In this document: positions 27,008-36,069 of the stretch, one piece after another
How the letters are laid out: each line of letters starts with the position of its first letter
Numbering within the stretch: position 1 is the stretch's first letter
DNA from: Cognataquiflexum rubidum
GTDB taxonomy: Bacteria; Bacteroidota; Bacteroidia; Cytophagales; Cyclobacteriaceae
DNA: 64,000 bases
Reading direction: 5' to 3'
Assembly (NCBI RefSeq): GCF_022538115.1
Contig: NZ_JAKZAL010000014.1
Span: 1-64,000 of the forward strand
Position numbers and translations under genes: made by a program
The notes under the pieces: model-generated
Told to the model about the DNA's origin: nothing
Databases searched by the model: none
Seen by the model: only the letters and a program-made list of their open reading frames with translations

Positions 27008-27123
27008 ATCCAATATTTTCCATGAATTGCAGGATATGTTTACCCTTTTGTTAGAAAGCAGATTTTTTTCAATAAATTATTGACGCTTACCATTTTCTAA
27101 TTGGCATGGTATTCAAACCCAAA

Positions 27124-28104
27124 ATGAAAAACCTGCTGTACATTTTCTTATTTTCTTTAGTTTTTTTTGGCTGCAAGCAACCAGATTCAAAATCCAAACC
27201 TGAATACACCCTTCGGTTTGGGCACCTTGCCAATGAAAACAATATCTGGCACAAAGCAGCAATGAAGTTTGCAGAGGAAGTTTTTCTCAGGTCTGAAGGA
27301 AGGGTACAGGTCAAAGTCTATCCAAACGAACAGCTTGGAAAGGAAATGGACATGATCACCGGGATTTTGGGTGGAAGTATGGACATCATGGTCACCGCCG
27401 AATCACTGGAAAACTGGAGCCTTCCTTATGCGATATTATGCGCCACCCCGTATGCGATAAGAGATTCTGACCATCTTCAAAAAGTAGCTGGTGGACCCAT
27501 TGGAAAAGAAATTGGAGCGCATATTACCGAAGTGGCCGGATTAAAACCCATCGCATGGTTTGAAAGGGGAGCGAGAAACCTGACCACAAATACCCCTATC
27601 CGACATCCGGATGACCTAAAAGGACTGATTATAAGGGTACCAAATGTTTCCCTTTTTGTAGCTACTTGGAGTGCTTTGGGCGCCAAACCTACTCCCATGG
27701 CTTTTTCTGAAGTTTTCACTTCTCTGCAACAATCCACGATCCATGGGCAAGAGAATCCTTTTGCTTTGATCCGGAATGCGGGTCTTTATGAAGTGCAGAA
27801 ATATTGCAACTTGACCGAACATGTCAAAGGCTGGGCGTATGTGGTCATGGGCAACAAGAAATATGAAAGCATGCCGCCTGATTTACAGCAAATCATATTG
27901 GAATCAGCTAATGTCATGCAGGCCTTTGAACATGAGCTTTACCTAGAACAAGAAGAATTGGACTCCAGGTTTTTGAAAGAAAAAGGAATGGAGTTCATCG
28001 AAGTAGACAAGGCAGCTTTTGAAGAAATAGCAAGCGCCGCAGTTATGGCGAGCTTTACGGAGGAACAAAAAAAGCTTTATAAAAGAATCCAGGAAGTAAG
28101 GTAA
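27124..28104 (+). CDS. dctP: TRAP transporter substrate-binding protein (DctP family), lipoprotein
   Basis: The 326-residue protein captures an organic acid in the periplasm for the DctQM permease encoded downstream. It has a lipobox ending VFFGC (Cys about 17), so it is membrane-tethered. The DctP fold is seen in LRFGHLANENNIWHKAA, EGRVQVKVYPNEQLGKEMDM, and GLIIRVPNVSLF with the conserved Arg that binds a carboxylate. The second ATG was chosen because it begins the signal peptide; an ATG 18 bases upstream is possible. Confidence 0.9.
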   Translation: MKNLLYIFLFSLVFFGCKQPDSKSKPEYTLRFGHLANENNIWHKAAMKFAEEVFLRSEGRVQVKVYPNEQLGKEMDMITGILGGSMDIMVTAESLENWSLPYAILCATPYAIRDSDHLQKVAGGPIGKEIGAHITEVAGLKPIAWFERGARNLTTNTPIRHPDDLKGLIIRVPNVSLFVATWSALGAKPTPMAFSEVFTSLQQSTIHGQENPFALIRNAGLYEVQKYCNLTEHVKGWAYVVMGNKKYESMPPDLQQIILESANVMQAFEHELYLEQEELDSRFLKEKGMEFIEVDKAAFEEIASAAVMASFTEEQKKLYKRIQEVR

Positions 28105-28153
28105 AATCGGTTTGTTAAATAGATTGTACTTATTTTCAAGATTAGGACACCTT

Positions 28154-28216
28154 AATCTCAAATCTCAAATCTCAAATCTCACATCTCAAATCTAGTATCT
28201 CATGCCTCAAATCTCA
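28154..28216. repeat. Nine-unit heptamer tandem repeat spanning the dctQ start
   Basis: Nine consecutive 7-bp units read mostly aatctca: four exact, then catctca, aatctag, tatctca, tgcctca, aatctca. The A of the dctQ ATG is the last base of unit seven, so two units are coding (Pro-Gln-Ile-Ser). Confidence 0.9.
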
Positions 28217-28681
28217 CAAACACGCATCGATAGAATATTGGAATGGGCAGTGACCGTCAGTTTTTTGTTGATGATAGTGACTGTCATGGTCCAGGTTATC
28301 GCGAGATATGCCCTTCCATGGTCTCCCCATTGGACAGAAGAAATGGCAAGATTCTGTTTTATCTATATGGTCAGCTTGGGTGCAGGACTTGCGGTCAAAG
28401 ACAGGTCTTATATCAACGTCTCCTTATTTCTAGATTGGTTGGATGTCAAAGCACGTAATTGGATGGATTCTTTCATTCTGTTAAGTATCATTCTTTTGAT
28501 GCTGTGCATGTTGGTTTTTAGCATTCCCCTGATGGATATTGTCAGTCTCCAAGATTCTGCTTCTTTGAAAATCAATATGGCCTTTATCTATTTTTCTATG
28601 ACCTGCATGTCAGCGTTTGTGGCATTTTATTCAATAGTCGAACTTCTGAAAAACCTCAAGAAAATCTTCCGAAACCAATGA
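28202..28681 (+). CDS. dctQ: TRAP transporter small permease (DctQ family)
   Basis: The 159-residue protein has four membrane helices (about 14-34, 49-68, 86-108 and 124-146), with RYALPWSPHWTEEMARF between helices one and two as in DctQ proteins. It partners with DctM. The only usable start lies inside the heptamer repeat; the next in-frame Met is within the first membrane helix. The stop overlaps the dctM start in ATGA. Confidence 0.9.
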   Translation: MPQISQTRIDRILEWAVTVSFLLMIVTVMVQVIARYALPWSPHWTEEMARFCFIYMVSLGAGLAVKDRSYINVSLFLDWLDVKARNWMDSFILLSIILLMLCMLVFSIPLMDIVSLQDSASLKINMAFIYFSMTCMSAFVAFYSIVELLKNLKKIFRNQ

Positions 28682-29952
28682 CCATTCTACTCTTTGTTGT
28701 ATTTCTGTTGTTGTTGATTTTTGGTTTTCCCGTTGCATTTGCATTGGGATTGGCATCATTCGTTTTCATCTTGTTTTCAGATTTGCCTTTTATTGTCATT
28801 CCCCAAAAAATGTATGCCGGGCTTGATGTCTTTGTCTTGCTTTCTATTCCCGGATTTATTCTGGCGGGCAATCTGATGAATGCAAGCGGCATCACCCACA
28901 GGATCATCCAATTGTGCAATGCGCTTTTTGGACACATCCGGGGAGGTTTGGGTTTGGCAAATGTAGGGGCATCGATGGTATTTGGCGGAATATCAGGGAC
29001 TGCGATTGCAGATACGGCGAGCATAGGATCGGTAATGATTCCTGCCATGGTAAAAGAGGGATATGACACCGATTTTTCTTGCGCGGTCACTGCCACTTCC
29101 TCCACCATCGGACCGATTATTCCTCCAAGTTTGCCCATGATCATTGCGGGGACTTTGACAGGATTATCAGTAGGGAAGCTATTTATTGCGGGCATCATCC
29201 CGGGTTTATTGTTGGCTTTGGGATTGATGTTGGTTACCTACATTATTTCAGTCAAAAGGAAATATCCCAAAAACCCCAGAGTTTCATTTTTGGAAATGGC
29301 CAAGAGTTTCTATCAGGCATTTTGGGCCATTCTCATGACGTTTTTAATTCTTTTTGGAATTATTGGGGGAGTGTTCACACCGACAGAAGCCTCTATTGTC
29401 TCCGTCGTTTATGCCATGGCGATCGGGATTTTTGTCTATGGCGAACTCAAACTAATAATGATTCCTGCGATTATTCTTGAATCTGCCAAGATGACGGCCT
29501 CACTGATGGTTTTGGTGGGGTTTGCCAATCTCTTTGCCTGGATCATGACCGTAGAGGAGATTCCCCAACTGATCGCCCAAAGCCTGTTGAACATCACAGA
29601 AAACAAGATTTTGCTCCTCTTGCTCATCAACCTGTTGCTTTTGGTTGTTGGGGCGTTTATGGAGACCATTGCCTCTTTGCTGATTCTTTTTCCGGTCTTA
29701 CTTGGAGTGGCAGTTCATATAGGGGTAGATCCGACCCAGTTTGCCATGATTATGGTGATGAATTTGGTCATTGGACTTACTACACCTCCGGTGGGTGTTT
29801 GCCTTTTTGTGGCTTCCAGTATCGGCAAGATTCCCATGGAAAAGATTGCCAAGGCGGGATTGCCGTTTCTTTTGGTGAGCTTGGTTGTTTTGATGTTGGT
29901 GACATACGTGCCGGCTATTTCTCTTTTCCTGCCTTCCTTGTTTTATGATTGA
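28678..29952 (+). CDS. dctM: TRAP transporter large permease (DctM family)
   Basis: The 424-residue protein has about twelve membrane helices. Motifs: IPGFILAGNLMNASGIT, GGLGLANVGASMVFGGISGTAIADTASIGSVMIPAM (quoted in pieces), IIPPSLPMII and MNLVIGLTTPPVGVCLF. It is the Na+-coupled transport subunit of the TRAP system. The start overlaps the dctQ stop (ATGA). The substrate cannot be deduced. Confidence 0.93.
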   Translation: MTILLFVVFLLLLIFGFPVAFALGLASFVFILFSDLPFIVIPQKMYAGLDVFVLLSIPGFILAGNLMNASGITHRIIQLCNALFGHIRGGLGLANVGASMVFGGISGTAIADTASIGSVMIPAMVKEGYDTDFSCAVTATSSTIGPIIPPSLPMIIAGTLTGLSVGKLFIAGIIPGLLLALGLMLVTYIISVKRKYPKNPRVSFLEMAKSFYQAFWAILMTFLILFGIIGGVFTPTEASIVSVVYAMAIGIFVYGELKLIMIPAIILESAKMTASLMVLVGFANLFAWIMTVEEIPQLIAQSLLNITENKILLLLLINLLLLVVGAFMETIASLLILFPVLLGVAVHIGVDPTQFAMIMVMNLVIGLTTPPVGVCLFVASSIGKIPMEKIAKAGLPFLLVSLVVLMLVTYVPAISLFLPSLFYD

Positions 29953-29957
29953 AAATA

Positions 29958-29992
29958 AGTCCATAGACGACAGTCGACAGTCCACACCTGTC
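29958..29992. repeat. Heptamer-phased block (left of pair)
   Basis: Five 7-bp units in register (agtccat, agacgac, agtcgac, agtccac, acctgtc) directly follow dctM. They are approximately inverted relative to the block at 30093-30120. Confidence 0.65.
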
Positions 29993-30092
29993 CGCCGTGG
30001 CGGAGCCGCTACAAAATAACCTCAATTCGGGTTTTATATGGTTAAGTGAAAAAAGGACCAAACACAACTTGGATTGAAGTCCATTGGCAGTT

Positions 30093-30120
30093 GCTGTGGA
30101 CTGTGGACCATGGACTATTG
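30093..30120. repeat. Heptamer-phased block (right of pair)
   Basis: Units tgtggac, tgtggac, catggac and tattgac are in exact 7-bp register. With the block at 29958-29992 they form a loose inverted repeat in the 281-base gap between dctM and the TonB receptor gene. The rest of the gap has no coding signal. Confidence 0.65.
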
Positions 30121-30233
30121 ACTTTTTGAACATGCCTTATTTCCTACACTTCATCCACCTAATCCTACACTTCAGTCAGCTTTAATTTTTTGGCTTTGCC
30201 TTTCTCCACACTTTCGGATCAAATATCAAAGCA

Positions 30234-32384
30234 ATGAAGGCACTTTTCACTATCTGTTTGTTTTTTCTCGTCAACCTGACCTTGGCCCAGACCACGATCA
30301 AAGGGATTGTCAAGGACAGCAAGGGAGAGACTGTTCCTGGTGTGAATATTTTTCTAAAAGGAACTTACGAAGGTACTTCCTCTGAAGTCGATGGAAGCTA
30401 TGAATTGGAAACTGACGAAACAGGAAAGTTCATTTTGGTTTTTCAAGCTATGGGTTTCAAATCCCAGGAATTTGAAATCGACCTGAACGGTTCGGAACAG
30501 ACCTTTAATCCCATCCTAAAAGAAACCATCAACGAAATGACGGCTGTGACCATCACCGCCGGAGCGATGGAAGCTTCGGATGAGAAAAAAGCGGTAGTCT
30601 TGAGACCGATTGATATCGTGACGGTTCCCTCAGCGATGGGCGATATCATCGGGGCTTTTCAGACTTTACCCGGAACTGCCAATGTAGGAAATGACGGTCG
30701 ACTTTTTGTCCGTGGGGGCGATGCTTCTGAGACTTCGATATTTATCGATGGAATGAAAGTCGGTAATGCCTTTGGGACAACGGCTTCCAATGTCCCTACC
30801 AGAACACGCTTCAACCCCAACCTCTTCAAAGGCTCTTTCTTCAGTACAGGAGGTTATTCCGCTGAATATGGACATGCACTTTCCTCTGCATTGGCACTCA
30901 ATACGGTAGATATTCCGGTCAGGAATCAAGGTGACATCAGCCTGCTATCAGTTGGCATGGGATATTCACAGACTTTGGTTGGGGAGAAAAACAGCCTCAC
31001 AGCTACTGCCAATTACATGGACTTGTCGCCCTATCAGGCCATGGTTACTCAGAATTTTGATTGGGAAAGGGCTCCTTATGGATGGGATGCCGAAGTGAGC
31101 GCAAGACAAAAGTGGGGCAAAAGTGGGATAGTCAAAGCCTACGCCCGTACAGAATCGGGCGGTATGAAAATCTGGCAGAAAATCCCCGGTTCAGAAGGCC
31201 GCGGCCAATTGGTGGATCTCAAAAATCATTACACTTTCACCTCTGGATCTTTCAAACAAATCGGGAAAAATGACTGGAGTTATTATGGAGGCATTTCCTA
31301 TTCCAACAATGTGGATGAATTTACTTTGGACCAAATTGATATCAGAAATCAAAACCGGGTCATCCATGCAAAAGCTGTGGCATTGAAAGGTTTCTCGGAT
31401 AAGTTTTCCCTGAAGACAGGTTTAGAAACCTATCTTTTCAGCTATGAGGAAGGGCTAAAGTCAGAAAATCTGGTTCGGGATTTCAATGACTTGCAGGCCA
31501 ATATTTTTACAGAGGCAGATTATTATGTCAGTAACAAACTGATCTTCAGAGGGGGGCTAAGGGCAGGCCACAGCGTATTGGCAGATCAGACTTGGTTGGA
31601 TCCTAGGTTTTCATTGGCCTACAAATTTGAGAATGAAGGGCAGCTTTCTTTGGCTGCCGGGCAATTCAGTCAAATGCCGGTGGAGGAACTGAGGATTGCG
31701 AGTCCTGATGTTCAAAATACGATAGCGAACCATTTGATTTTGAATTATTTCCTAACCAAAAACGGCAGGACCGTCCGCGCTGAGGCATTTTACAAGGATT
31801 ACAAAAAAATTCTTACGTATGAAGGAGCGCAATATTTCTATAGAAATATCCAGCAAAACGGAACAGGTTATGCTCAGGGTTTCGATGTATTCTACAGGGA
31901 CCAAAAGACAGTCAAAAACACGGATTTCTGGATGACTTACAGCTTTGTGGACAGCAGGCGGAAGTTTGCCCAATTTACCGAAATGGTGCAGCCGGGTTTT
32001 GCGCCAAGGCATAATGCCTCGATCGTAGTAAAACATTTCGTATCAGGATTGAAATCCCAACTCGGTGGTTCATTTGCGATCAACGACGGCTATACCTATA
32101 CGGACCCGAATTTTGCAGGGCAAATGAATGCTAAGACCAAAGGATTCCGGGATTTGAGTCTGAGCTGGAGTTACCTGCCAAAGCCTAATCTTATTATCCA
32201 TTTTGCCTGCTCCAATGTGTTGGGCAGAGACAATATTTTCGGATATCAATTCAGTCCCACGCCAAATGAATCCGGCAAATACGAGAGCCTGCCCATCAGA
32301 CAGACTGCACCAAGATTCATATTCGTCGGCATATTCCTGACACTTTCCAAAGACAAAACCGCAAACAATTTAAACAACTTATAA
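30234..32384 (+). CDS. TonB-dependent receptor with carboxypeptidase-D-like N-domain
   Basis: The 716-residue outer-membrane protein has a signal peptide (to about 19), a CarboxypepD_reg-like domain (about 20-100: TTIKGIVKDSKGETVPGVNIF), a plug domain (about 110-230, with LPGTANVGNDGRLFVRGG and IDGMKVGNAFG), and a beta-barrel ending in the aromatic-rich PRFIFVGIFLTLS. It lacks a SusD partner, so it is probably not a SusCD glycan system; it may import a metal chelate, cofactor or peptide. A small TPR-like exported protein follows 11 bases later. Confidence 0.9.
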   Translation: MKALFTICLFFLVNLTLAQTTIKGIVKDSKGETVPGVNIFLKGTYEGTSSEVDGSYELETDETGKFILVFQAMGFKSQEFEIDLNGSEQTFNPILKETINEMTAVTITAGAMEASDEKKAVVLRPIDIVTVPSAMGDIIGAFQTLPGTANVGNDGRLFVRGGDASETSIFIDGMKVGNAFGTTASNVPTRTRFNPNLFKGSFFSTGGYSAEYGHALSSALALNTVDIPVRNQGDISLLSVGMGYSQTLVGEKNSLTATANYMDLSPYQAMVTQNFDWERAPYGWDAEVSARQKWGKSGIVKAYARTESGGMKIWQKIPGSEGRGQLVDLKNHYTFTSGSFKQIGKNDWSYYGGISYSNNVDEFTLDQIDIRNQNRVIHAKAVALKGFSDKFSLKTGLETYLFSYEEGLKSENLVRDFNDLQANIFTEADYYVSNKLIFRGGLRAGHSVLADQTWLDPRFSLAYKFENEGQLSLAAGQFSQMPVEELRIASPDVQNTIANHLILNYFLTKNGRTVRAEAFYKDYKKILTYEGAQYFYRNIQQNGTGYAQGFDVFYRDQKTVKNTDFWMTYSFVDSRRKFAQFTEMVQPGFAPRHNASIVVKHFVSGLKSQLGGSFAINDGYTYTDPNFAGQMNAKTKGFRDLSLSWSYLPKPNLIIHFACSNVLGRDNIFGYQFSPTPNESGKYESLPIRQTAPRFIFVGIFLTLSKDKTANNLNNL

Positions 32385-32395
32385 AAATAGAAATC

Positions 32396-33052
32396 ATGAA
32401 AAAGCACACACTGATTATCGCATTATTGATGTTCGTTGCCACTTTTGCCAACGCCACAAATGAAGCCTACGAAAAGGCCATGCATAAAGAAATCCAAGCT
32501 TTTGGGAAGGCAGGACCTGTTTCAGAAGTTCAAAAATCCGCAAATGCTTTTGCAAGGATTGCGGAGATGAACGCCGGAGAATGGCTGCCGGACTACTATG
32601 CTGCTTTGGCTTACGCCAATATGGGATTCAGGACTGAGGGAGGATTGGAGGAAAAAGACGGGTATTATGCCCAAGCCAAAAAGCACATTGAAAAAGCCAA
32701 AGCAATTTCCCCTAACAATTCTGAAATCGTAGCTGTGGAAGGCTATATCGTCATGGGAGAACTCGCAGCCGACCCCAATTCGAGAGGACAAAGTCTATCC
32801 GGATTGGCAATGCAGACTTTTGGCAAAGCTATCGGACTAAACCGCCAAAACCCAAGAGCGATTATTTTGATGGCCCAGATGGAATATGGGATGGCGCAGT
32901 TTTTTGGTCAGGGACCTGAAAAGGCCTGTGGCTTGGTAGCTTCTAGTTTAGAGCTTTTTGCCAAAGAAGCCGCTGAAGCCAAAGAAGGATCCATAGATCC
33001 TCTCTGGGGGAAAGGTATGGCTGAAGAAATGAAAGAAAGAACCTGTAAATAA
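32396..33052 (+). CDS. Exported helical (TPR-like) protein
   Basis: The 218-residue protein has a signal peptide (about 1-20) and is otherwise helical, with paired helices such as YYAALAYANMG, YYAQAKKHIEKAKAISPNNSEIVAVEGYI (split) and AMQTFGKAIGLNRQNPRAIILMAQ, which look like degenerate TPR repeats. It probably acts in the periplasm. It starts 11 bases after the TonB receptor stop, so a shared transcript and linked job are likely. The family was not identified. Confidence 0.75.
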   Translation: MKKHTLIIALLMFVATFANATNEAYEKAMHKEIQAFGKAGPVSEVQKSANAFARIAEMNAGEWLPDYYAALAYANMGFRTEGGLEEKDGYYAQAKKHIEKAKAISPNNSEIVAVEGYIVMGELAADPNSRGQSLSGLAMQTFGKAIGLNRQNPRAIILMAQMEYGMAQFFGQGPEKACGLVASSLELFAKEAAEAKEGSIDPLWGKGMAEEMKERTCK

Positions 33053-33060
33053 TCAAATCC

Positions 33061-33089
33061 ACCTTCCTGAGTCATTTTAGGAAGGTTTT
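33061..33089 (+). terminator. Rho-independent terminator
   Basis: An 8-bp stem (ACCTTCCT/AGGAAGGT) with a ten-base loop is followed by TTTT, eight bases after the TPR-like gene. Confidence 0.6.
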
Positions 33090-33124
33090 GACAATTCCAT
33101 TTTATAATCAAAAAAAATACTTCC

Positions 33125-33670
33125 ATGAAAACCACGCTATTTTCCCTAATGATGTTGCTGTATTTTGGCTCTTCGGTTTTTGCGCAGGAGCAAAAAAAGC
33201 CCAATTCCGGTCTTGGATTTGGTTTCCAAGTCAATCAATTTCAGAATGATTTTGGGTTTGGACTGAACATGACCAGTCCCGAAATCTTAAATGGAAACGC
33301 CGCCTTCCGGCTCAAAGCCAATCAGGTCTATTATGAGCACCTGTTGGATGGTGAATATGTATGGAGCGGTTACCAAAATGTCTCATTGGGTTTTGTGGGA
33401 TTTGGAGGAAAAGTTGGCCGAGACATCCGCCTGTATGGTGAAGGAGGCTTGGTGGGGATTTTTCCCTCAGACAGATTTTCCTCTGAATCCTTCAGGATGA
33501 GTACCTATGGGACTTTTGGCTTTGAGTTTTTCCCCACTCCGGCCTTTAATTACTTCATAGAATTAGGAGTGATGACCTCCCGCGCAAGAGCTGACAAAAT
33601 CGCAGGAAGTCCATTTTATTCCAATGGATTTGTGGCAAGTGTTGGGTTCAGGATAAACCTCAAAAAATAG
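33125..33670 (+). CDS. Small outer-membrane beta-barrel-like protein
   Basis: The 181-residue protein has a signal peptide (to about 21, ending FAQ). The rest alternates polar and aromatic residues in short strands: GLGFGFQVNQFQNDFGFGLN, SLGFVGFGGKVGRDIRLYGEGG, and a terminal VASVGFRINLKK ending in a basic pair after an aromatic strand. This suggests an eight-stranded outer-membrane barrel. No specific family was recognised. Confidence 0.7.
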   Translation: MKTTLFSLMMLLYFGSSVFAQEQKKPNSGLGFGFQVNQFQNDFGFGLNMTSPEILNGNAAFRLKANQVYYEHLLDGEYVWSGYQNVSLGFVGFGGKVGRDIRLYGEGGLVGIFPSDRFSSESFRMSTYGTFGFEFFPTPAFNYFIELGVMTSRARADKIAGSPFYSNGFVASVGFRINLKK

Positions 33671-33790
33671 AAATCCACAGTTTAAAAATTTAAATGTTTT
33701 GAGGCAATGATTCCATTAGAATGGTGATTCAAAATAATTCTTGTCCAAAGACTGAAATGTACGGTACATCCCTGCCCGACGACAGGCGGG

Positions 33791-33818
33791 GGTCTTCGGT
33801 CTTCCGTCCAGTCTATTG
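33791..33818. repeat. Heptamer-phased block
   Basis: Units ggtcttc, ggtcttc, cgtccag and tctattg are in 7-bp register, preceded by a short GC-rich hairpin (CCTGCC...GGCGGG). The 206-base gap holds no gene. Confidence 0.55.
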
Positions 33819-33876
33819 TCAAATTTAGGGTTGCTTTCAAACAAGCCGATATCTATAAAACTAATACAAAAAATCT

Positions 33877-34392
33877 ATGTCCAGTCTCTTCAGTAGTGAA
33901 ATCGGTTTAATACATTTTATAGCCTCCGTTTTGGCTTTGATTCTTGGTTCGGCAGTGTTGCTGATGACCAAAGGAAGCAAAACCCATATCCGGATGGGAT
34001 ATCTCTATGTGGCAAGCATGGCTGTCTTATTGGTGACGGCCTTTATGCTTTACAACTTATTTGGCAAATGGGGGATTTTTCATTATTTCGCAGTGGTCAG
34101 TTCTCTCACTTTGGCTTTGGGGATGATTCCGATTTTCTTGCGAAATCAAATCAAAAATTGGGCTTATCTTCATTTCTCCTTTATGTATTGGTCGGTGATC
34201 GGTCTATATGGGGCATTTGTAAGTGAGATGATGACGAGGATTCCCGAAGTGCCCTTTTACAATATGGTCGGAGTAGCCACTGGTGGCGTGATGTTGTTTG
34301 GTGGGATTTTGTTTGGTATCAACAAAGCAAAATGGATGAAAATCATGGGAGCGATATCAAAACAAAGTAAAAGCAAGGGTGAATTTGCTTAA
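33877..34392 (+). CDS. DUF2306-like membrane protein
   Basis: The 171-residue protein has five hydrophobic segments. Its N-terminus HFIASVLALILGSAVLLMTKGSKTHIRMGYLYV (in pieces), with the His near GLIHF and the K-G-S-x-x-H-x-x-x-G-Y pattern, is typical of the DUF2306/heme-like b-type helical membrane family. Function is unknown; conserved His residues could bind heme. A monocistronic unit. Confidence 0.7.
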   Translation: MSSLFSSEIGLIHFIASVLALILGSAVLLMTKGSKTHIRMGYLYVASMAVLLVTAFMLYNLFGKWGIFHYFAVVSSLTLALGMIPIFLRNQIKNWAYLHFSFMYWSVIGLYGAFVSEMMTRIPEVPFYNMVGVATGGVMLFGGILFGINKAKWMKIMGAISKQSKSKGEFA

Positions 34393-34399
34393 ACGTGCA

Positions 34400-34420
34400 C
34401 GGACGACAGTCGACGGCCAC
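34400..34420. repeat. Heptamer-phased block
   Basis: Units cggacga, cagtcga and cggccac directly follow the DUF2306-like gene. Confidence 0.5.
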
Positions 34421-34509
34421 GCTAAATTGATCGCAAACCATTATTGGTTTGGCTTCGTGCAACGAAGGGCTATACATAATTCAAGGTTGTTTTAGTTAGT
34501 TGGTTCGAT

Positions 34510-34579
34510 AAACTTTTCCAAAGTTTGGAATGGATGTTTTAAGATTTTCATGGACTGGTCCCAACTTTGGAAAAGGTTT
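34510..34579. repeat. Inverted repeat around TTCCAAAGTTTGGAA
   Basis: CTTTTCCAAAGTT (34513-34525) is repeated inverted at 34563-34575, with a 37-base loop. The left arm also contains the palindrome TTCCAAAGTTTGGAA. It occupies the middle of the 247-base gap between two small genes and could be a terminator-like or regulatory structure. Confidence 0.55.
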
Positions 34580-34639
34580 ATATAATGCAAAAGCTTATCT
34601 AAACGACATTGATACATAATTGATAATTTTCAAAACCTA

Positions 34640-34945
34640 ATGACAATGAAGAAGAGACTTGAAATTTTGAATGCTACCAAAATCCTTTCAGGAGTATTGC
34701 TTCTGATTTTGATGTCTTCTTGCGCCGAGAATGTGCCTATTGACGAATGTCTGACCGGCGAGACTCATGGTTTTTTTTGGGGATTGTGGCATGGATTTAT
34801 CGCTCCCATCAGTCTGGTGATCAGTCTGTTTGACAAGGATGTCGCCATGTTTGCGGTGAACAATGACGGTTTTCTCTATGGATTGGGTTTCCTGCTCGGC
34901 TCCGGCGGTTGGGGGATATTGGCTTCCAAAGCAAAAAAGCAATGA
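34640..34945 (+). CDS. Small lipoprotein-like membrane protein, unknown function
   Basis: The 101-residue protein has an N-terminal signal with a lipobox-like LMSSC (Cys about 29). Then comes GETHGFFWGLWHGFIAPISLVISLF and a C-terminal glycine-rich hydrophobic segment (NNDGFLYGLGFLLGSGGWG; both in short pieces). This HGFxxGLxHGFIAP-x-SLxxSLF arrangement occurs in small conserved proteins of several phyla without known function. The first of two close Met codons was taken; the second, six bases on, is equally possible. Confidence 0.7.
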   Translation: MTMKKRLEILNATKILSGVLLLILMSSCAENVPIDECLTGETHGFFWGLWHGFIAPISLVISLFDKDVAMFAVNNDGFLYGLGFLLGSGGWGILASKAKKQ

Positions 34946-35001
34946 TACATTTAGATTCAAATAGGGATTTCTCAAAATAAACCTACTTCAAGGAAAAACC
35001 A

Positions 35002-36069
35002 ATGAGCAAAAGTTTCTATAGTTCAGCTACCATCTTCAATTCCGCCAAGCGGTTTTTCCTATTGAATTTTGGGATTTCCACGATGTTGATGCTGATTTCA
35101 TGTCCAAGTTGTTTTTTGTCTTTGGAAGGGATTTCATCGATTATCCCAGACTGGGTTTTTTCATTTCTGATGTCGGCTTCTCTGAGTATGGGGGGATTCA
35201 AGGTGGAGGAGTATTTTGACTCTCGGATATCCTGGATCGAGAAACCGGTAAAAAGACTTGTCTTGACGGCTGCAGCTTACATGGTTTATTCTTTTATCGT
35301 CAGCTTTATTTTGGTGTTGGGTTATGTTTTGGTGACTGTGGAGGAGGTCACGCTGTCTAATATCAGTTGGATCCGGATGTTGAACAATACCCTGATGCCG
35401 ATATCAGTTGCCTTGATAATCATCACCATTTTTATTTCCAGGTCTTGGCTGTACGAATGGAGGTCTGCGGCCATCGAAGCCGAACAGCTCAAATCCGAAA
35501 AATTTGCTAGCCAATACCAATCCCTTAAAGACCAACTCAATCCCCATTTCCTTTTCAATTCCCTGAATGTACTTTCCAACCTCGTCTATGAAAGTGCTGA
35601 CAAGTCTGCGGAATTTATCCAACAGCTTTCAAAGATTTACCGGTATGTGCTCGATGTTCAAAACAGGGAATTGGTAGGCTTGGAAAAGGAAGTGGTTTTT
35701 GCGGAAAACTACCTGAGTCTACAAAAAATCCGCTTTGAACAAAGCTTGGAATATTACATCGATGTCAACCAAATGAAAGGTTGGAACATTCCGCCGCTTT
35801 CTCTGCAGCTGCTTTTGGAGAATGCTATCAAGCACAACATCGCGAGTATGGAGAAGCCTTTGAAAATCTTTATCCAACAAACTCCGGATTCTCTGATCGT
35901 CAGGAATAACCTCCAACCCAAACTTACCAAAGAAGTCGCCGATAGTGGAATAGGTCTGGAGAATATCGAAAAGCGCTATGCACTGCTTAGTGACAAAAGC
36001 CCCAAAATCACCAAGACCGGAACAGAATTTATCGTCGAGCTGCCACTTCTCAAACTGGAAAAATCATGA
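35002..36069 (+). CDS. LytS/YehU-type sensor histidine kinase
   Basis: The 355-residue protein has four membrane helices (about 20-40, 48-62, 86-112 and 130-148), then a short coiled linker and a His_kinase domain with the phospho-acceptor His182 in LNPHFLFNSLN. The ATP-binding part shows PPLSLQLLLENAIKHNI (N box) and GIGLENIEKRY (G box). It probably phosphorylates the LytTR regulator encoded next; the genes overlap by four bases. A purine-rich AAGGA lies shortly before the ATG. Confidence 0.92.
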   Translation: MSKSFYSSATIFNSAKRFFLLNFGISTMLMLISCPSCFLSLEGISSIIPDWVFSFLMSASLSMGGFKVEEYFDSRISWIEKPVKRLVLTAAAYMVYSFIVSFILVLGYVLVTVEEVTLSNISWIRMLNNTLMPISVALIIITIFISRSWLYEWRSAAIEAEQLKSEKFASQYQSLKDQLNPHFLFNSLNVLSNLVYESADKSAEFIQQLSKIYRYVLDVQNRELVGLEKEVVFAENYLSLQKIRFEQSLEYYIDVNQMKGWNIPPLSLQLLLENAIKHNIASMEKPLKIFIQQTPDSLIVRNNLQPKLTKEVADSGIGLENIEKRYALLSDKSPKITKTGTEFIVELPLLKLEKS

